NCBI GenBank assembly: GCA_023055355.1
Contig: JALJCS010000028.1
Coordinates: forward strand, 8,122,418 to 8,186,417
Direction: 5' to 3'
DNA: 64,000 bases
Origin: Agelaius tricolor
Taxonomy: Eukaryota > Chordata > Aves > Passeriformes > Icteridae
A program made the translations under genes and the position numbers. The notes below the pieces were generated by a model that saw only the letters and a list, made by a program, of their open reading frames with translations, ran no database searches and was not told the origin of the DNA. Every line of letters starts with the position of its first letter. The stretch's first letter is position 1. Positions 62,030 to 64,000 of the stretch are shown one piece after another.

Positions 62030-64000
62030 CTAAAGAAAAGGCACCACCAAGATTACTGCTACAGCAGTGAGAAGGCACTGCAGTATTTGGATGGAAAAGG
62101 AGAGGAAATAGTGTTTTTCAATCCAGCTCTTAACCATTCTTAGCACTGCATTACCAAATAAAAGTTAATACCACATTTGACTACAGACAATCCCATTTTC
62201 TACCGTCCCTTGAAGCAGCAATGTAGGAATGCTCACCTGCATTAAACAAAGAACAAAGATAAACTTGCAGCCATGAAGTGCTCAGAGATCCACTCCTATA
62301 AAAACTGGTCTATTACAAGGTTGCTGTGTCTACTACATTCAGACATTGTCAGAGCCCCTCTAAAGACTGTCCTATCAGAACAGGACTTAACACTGGGCCA
62401 TTACAATGCACTTACATCATCAATTATAAAGGGGCAACAAATATTCCTTGAGGTCTTCATCTCTCCTCCTCCCAAAGAAAATCTAGCTAAGTCAGTGGAC
62501 AAAAGAGACCAGAGCAAACAGGGCCCACCAGGGCAAAGAACTGCATTGCTCTGCATTCCCTTGGGGTCTTACTCTTATAGCCAGGAAAATGTACTTTAAC
62601 AGTGATGCTGCAGCACTCATTAACAGCCCTCCTCAACCTGCCATCTTTTCATACAGATCTTCCAGAATTTACTGGCATCTCTACTTTGCTAGATCAGGTA
62701 TACAATAAAATACCTGACGCCTAAAGCTCCAGCTGCCACTGATAACACTGGTTTTAGGTTTTCTAAGGTATTTTCAAAATACATACAAAATAATGAGATT
62801 TTCCATGAAATTGATTCCTATGTCTGATCTCACCACGACAGGCAACTCCTTAGAACAATGGATGCTTACAAGGACACTGTTCTGCTGGAGCTGCTCTCTG
62901 TGTGTCCAAATGAATTCAAATCCTCTGCAGTCACTTCAGCCTGCTGCTGAAAGGAACTGCTGCAAACTACACAGCATTAGCTGAGTCTTCATTTATGCTA
63001 CATAAACACACAAGATAAACCTTTATATTTTTTTCCTGATCCATTCCCCAATTTAACCAAAGCTCTCACCCTGATGTGAAAAAGCAACACATTATTAAAC
63101 AGCTGCACAAATGGCACTGTAGGAAGCAAACACCAGAAACTCCTGCTTTGGGTCATCAGCCAATCCAGTCAGTACAGTCAGGCACTGTCCTGGGGAATTC
63201 TCAAAACAGAAATCCCCATGGTCCTCACTGTCTGAGCACTTCAAACCTCAATAAACCTCGATAAACCTGCCAATACCTGAGCATTTCTACCTCCAGGTAC
63301 ACATTTCCACACCTCCTGTTCTGCTGCCAGTATTGTTTATCCAGTTGTGCCCTAGGATGGATCAGGACCTCTTCTGTTTGGAAATTAAACATTTACTTTT
63401 CCTGGGTTAGTTTTCACTTGTATTAAGCCCACAATTCCCCTCATCACACAGCTGCCACAGACAGCAGAAGAACAAATGCTCCTTTCAGCAAGAGTCAGAC
63501 CTCAGATGGATTAAAACAGTCATGTACCCACAGGCTGAGGGAACACAGTGAGTGAACTCTGCACCATTCTTAAGAAAAAGAAGTCACCTCCACCTCTGGG
63601 TTGCTGCCTTTAGTCATGAGAACAATACAGAGTGTTAAATTCCATCTGCAATGAGTTGATCTCAGGAAATGCTTTTGATAGCTTTTCTCTGTCCTGCTTT
63701 GGATGTAAGGAAACAAAACAAGCAGGAAGGAGTCACTTCTAAGTATTTCTGAACAGCACTGTAATTAAAACTACAAGATTGAAGCTTGTAAAATACTCTA
63801 ATTGCCAAAGGGAAAACCAGAAAATTCAAGAAGCAAATAGGTAAATGTTAACGAATTCTGCAAGCTCATCAAAGATCATTGGAAAAATGTTATTTTTATT
63901 AAACTGTTAGAAATCATATTGGAAACCTTGTTAGAACCATCTTGAATTTGTTTTGGGATGGTTTTGAGAACCTCTAAGCTTAGTAACACAACGTGCAAAA
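62030..64000 (-). other. UBE4B intron upstream of U1
   Basis: I looked for the preceding human-like exon (ending ...TSPIGASG) and did not find it. No other gene or repeat is supported. Confidence 0.6.

Overview
The window is nuclear DNA from a vertebrate, most likely a bird. Both recognisable genes lie on the minus strand, head to tail, in the UBE4B then KIF1B order known from human 1p36. They are split into many short exons with GT-AG boundaries, and their proteins are close to the mammalian ones. The introns are much shorter than in mammals and interspersed repeats are scarce (no Alu- or B1-like SINEs, at most one old CR1-like remnant), which points to a compact avian genome. The species cannot be named from this sequence alone.

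Layout, read in the direction of transcription (high to low coordinates). 64000-62030 is UBE4B intron; its first exons lie outside the window. 62029-38924 holds 26 coding exons of UBE4B, a U-box ubiquitin ligase/E4 factor, from about residue 72 of the human protein to the stop codon. Two of these exons (411 and 114 nt) look like cassettes. 38923 to about 37695 is the UBE4B 3' UTR. About 37.7-34.3 kb is intergenic and carries a minisatellite of roughly 70-bp units. 34.3-32.9 kb is a CpG island holding the KIF1B promoter and a non-coding first exon with a clean donor at 33564. 28461-79 holds the first 592 codons of KIF1B, a kinesin-3 motor: the whole motor domain, the neck region, the first coiled coil and the start of the FHA domain. 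The rest of KIF1B continues past position 1.

The most unusual part is splicing potential in KIF1B. Besides the expected exons there is an 18-nt microexon next to the lysine-rich K-loop, a 42-nt exon with a weak donor, and a possible 30-nt microexon of matching phase. There is also a 78-nt segment removable by an internal acceptor. Finally, two paralogous 63-nt candidate exons sit between coiled coil 1 and the FHA domain. All these optional pieces keep the reading frame, so the locus could make many motor variants that differ at the K-loop, neck and CC1-FHA junction. UBE4B has a similar but smaller module near its N terminus.

Exons were called by conceptual splicing and matched by memory to human KIF1B and UBE4B. 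Lengths and phases of all core exons add up without a break: 1777 nt for KIF1B, and 3308 nt including the stop for UBE4B without its cassettes. Large introns and the intergenic stretch show no further genes that I can support.
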